NCBI GenBank assembly: GCA_017853785.1
Contig: JAFMIX010000152.1
Span: forward strand, 1 to 5,700
DNA length: 5,700 nucleotides
Direction of reading: 5' to 3'
Origin: Verrucomicrobiales bacterium
Lineage (GTDB): Bacteria; Verrucomicrobiota; Verrucomicrobiia; Limisphaerales; JAFMIX01
Shown here: positions 4,480-5,700 of the stretch, in pieces
Layout: every line of letters starts with the position of its first letter
Position numbering within the stretch: position 1 is the stretch's first letter
Program-made: the position numbers and the translations under genes
The notes under the pieces: generated by a model
What the model was told of the DNA's origin: nothing
Database searches by the model: none
The model's input: the letters and a program-made list of their open reading frames with translations, nothing else

Positions 4480-5700
4480 ATGGCCGAACGCCTGCCCATC
4501 TACGACATCGAGAGCGAAATCATCGCGCACCTGCGCGCCACAAAGCGACTCGTCCTGCAAGCGCCCACCGGCTCGGGCAAATCCACCCAAGTCCCGCAGA
4601 TGCTCCTCAAGCACGGCCTGCTCGCCGCCGGCCAGTGCGTCGTGTTGCAGCCGCGCCGGCTGGCGGCACGCATGCTCGCCAACCGCGTCGCGCACGAGCT
4701 CGGCGTCGAACTCGGCCGCGAAGTCGGTTATCAGGTGCGCCTCGAAAGCCGCGTCAGCGCCGCCACCCGCATCAAGTTCGAGACCGAAGGCATTCTGCTC
4801 CGCCAGCTCATCGCCGACCCGACGCTGAAAGGCATTTCCGCCGTCGTCTTCGATGAATTCCACGAGCGCCATCTCTACGGCGACATCACGCTCGCCCGCG
4901 CGCTGGACATCCAGGAAAAACATCGCCCCGATCTCCTCATCGTCGTCATGTCCGCCACGCTCGATGCCGGCGCGCTCGAAGATTATCTCTGGCCCTGCGC
5001 CGTGCTCACCTCGCAAGGCCGCACGTTCCCGGTGGACATCGAATACCTCCCGCGCCGGCTGGGTGCGAATCCGCCCCCGCCGTGGGAGCTCGCCGCGGAC
5101 GCGTTCAGCAGCTTCGTCGCGCGCGGCGGCAAGGGAGATGTGCTCGTTTTTATGCCCGGCGGCTTCGAGATTTCGCAGACCATCACCGCCATCCGCAACG
5201 TGCCGGAATCGCGTGGCTGCCTCGTGCTGCCGTTGCACGGCGAACTTTCGCCGCGCGACCAGGACGCCGCTGTCGAGCGCTGCGACCAGCCGAAAGTCGT
5301 CGTCGCCACCAACGTCGCCGAGACGAGCATCACCATCGACGGCGTGACGTGCGTCATCGATTCCGGCCTCGCGCGCATCGCGCGTTACGACGCGAACCGC
5401 GGCATCAACACGCTGCTCGTGGAAAAGATTTCCCAAGCCAGCAGCGACCAACGCGCCGGCCGCGCCGGCCGCACCGCGCCGGGGCGTTGCCTGCGGCTCT
5501 GGTCGGAGCCGGAACACGACGAGCGCGCGCCGCAGGAATTGCCGGAGATCAAGCGGCTCGACCTCGCGGAAGTCGTGCTCACGCTCAAGGCCGCGGGTGT
5601 GGACGAGCTGCGCCAGTTCCGCTGGCTGGAAAAGCCGGACGAAATCTCGCTCACGCACGCGGAAGAGTTGCTCACCGACCTCGGCGCGCTGGATCACGCA
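4480..5700 (+). CDS. hrpB: HrpB-like DEAH-family ATP-dependent helicase, N-terminal part (3' end beyond window)
   Basis: This is a superfamily 2 DEAH/RHA helicase, predicted to use ATP to remodel RNA. The ATG at 4480 opens a frame of 407 codons that runs to the window edge without a stop. Motifs in order: Walker A APTGSGKST (28-36), Ia LQPRRLAA (56-63), motif II DEFHERH (125-131), motif III MSATLD (157-162), motif V TNVAETSITIDGV (277-289) and motif VI QRAGRAGR (324-331), followed by the start of the helicase-associated winged-helix region. DEFH in place of DEAH, and GRTFPV after motif III, point to the HrpB branch, but the GSGKSTQVPQ loop is closer to HrpA, so it may be a separate lineage. 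The HrpB C-terminal domain would lie past the window (family about 800-850 residues). It follows the CDF gene by 15 bp with no Shine-Dalgarno. The cellular role of bacterial HrpB is poorly known. Confidence 0.9.
   Translation, partial: MAERLPIYDIESEIIAHLRATKRLVLQAPTGSGKSTQVPQMLLKHGLLAAGQCVVLQPRRLAARMLANRVAHELGVELGREVGYQVRLESRVSAATRIKFETEGILLRQLIADPTLKGISAVVFDEFHERHLYGDITLARALDIQEKHRPDLLIVVMSATLDAGALEDYLWPCAVLTSQGRTFPVDIEYLPRRLGANPPPPWELAADAFSSFVARGGKGDVLVFMPGGFEISQTITAIRNVPESRGCLVLPLHGELSPRDQDAAVERCDQPKVVVATNVAETSITIDGVTCVIDSGLARIARYDANRGINTLLVEKISQASSDQRAGRAGRTAPGRCLRLWSEPEHDERAPQELPEIKRLDLAEVVLTLKAAGVDELRQFRWLEKPDEISLTHAEELLTDLGALDHA

Noticed and set aside
4402..5697. 431-codon minus-strand open frame opposite the helicase gene
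   Set aside because: All helicase motifs are on the plus strand in order; the antisense translation is charged low-complexity sequence typical of a shadow frame.

Overview
The window (high GC, strong C/G preference at third codon positions) looks like a chromosomal housekeeping segment from a member of the Verrucomicrobiota or a close PVC relative. This rests on the character of the omega subunit, the L28 protein and the signal-peptide phosphatase, on the near absence of Shine-Dalgarno sequences, and on an intergenic TTCGTG-type repeat that I associate from memory with such genomes. The phylum is an inference; nothing here is a formal marker match. No mobile element, CRISPR array, tRNA or rRNA gene was seen.

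Layout. Bases 1-350 (minus strand) hold the N-terminal third of a farnesyl/geranylgeranyl diphosphate synthase (ispA), cut by the window edge. Divergent from it, rpoZ (RNA polymerase omega, probably TTG start) and smpB (trans-translation factor) run on the plus strand. A strong intrinsic terminator with a GCGA tetraloop separates these two, and its T-run touches the smpB ATG. Just after smpB lies a dual-specificity-like phosphatase gene that seems damaged: a good secretion signal is encoded in a different frame from the catalytic domain, the active-site loop is atypical, and the 3' end runs through the terminator of the convergent rpmB gene.

rpmB (ribosomal protein L28, minus strand) meets the phosphatase with overlapping stop codons and has its own terminator. 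Divergent from rpmB is a complete DUF1015 gene. After a 63-bp gap holding a perfect 10-bp inverted repeat come a cation diffusion facilitator transporter (GTG start) and, 15 bp later, a DEFH-box HrpB-like helicase that runs off the right edge.

How the genes fit together: rpoZ, smpB and rpmB belong to core gene expression, ispA to isoprenoid supply, and the CDF protein to metal export. The three genes from DUF1015 to the helicase are co-directional and could be partly co-transcribed, but no shared pathway is evident. I found no convincing novel system. The most interesting points are the terminator abutting the smpB start, the frameshifted phosphatase, the rpmB terminator inside its 3' end, and the phased repeat/hairpin at 3493-3535.
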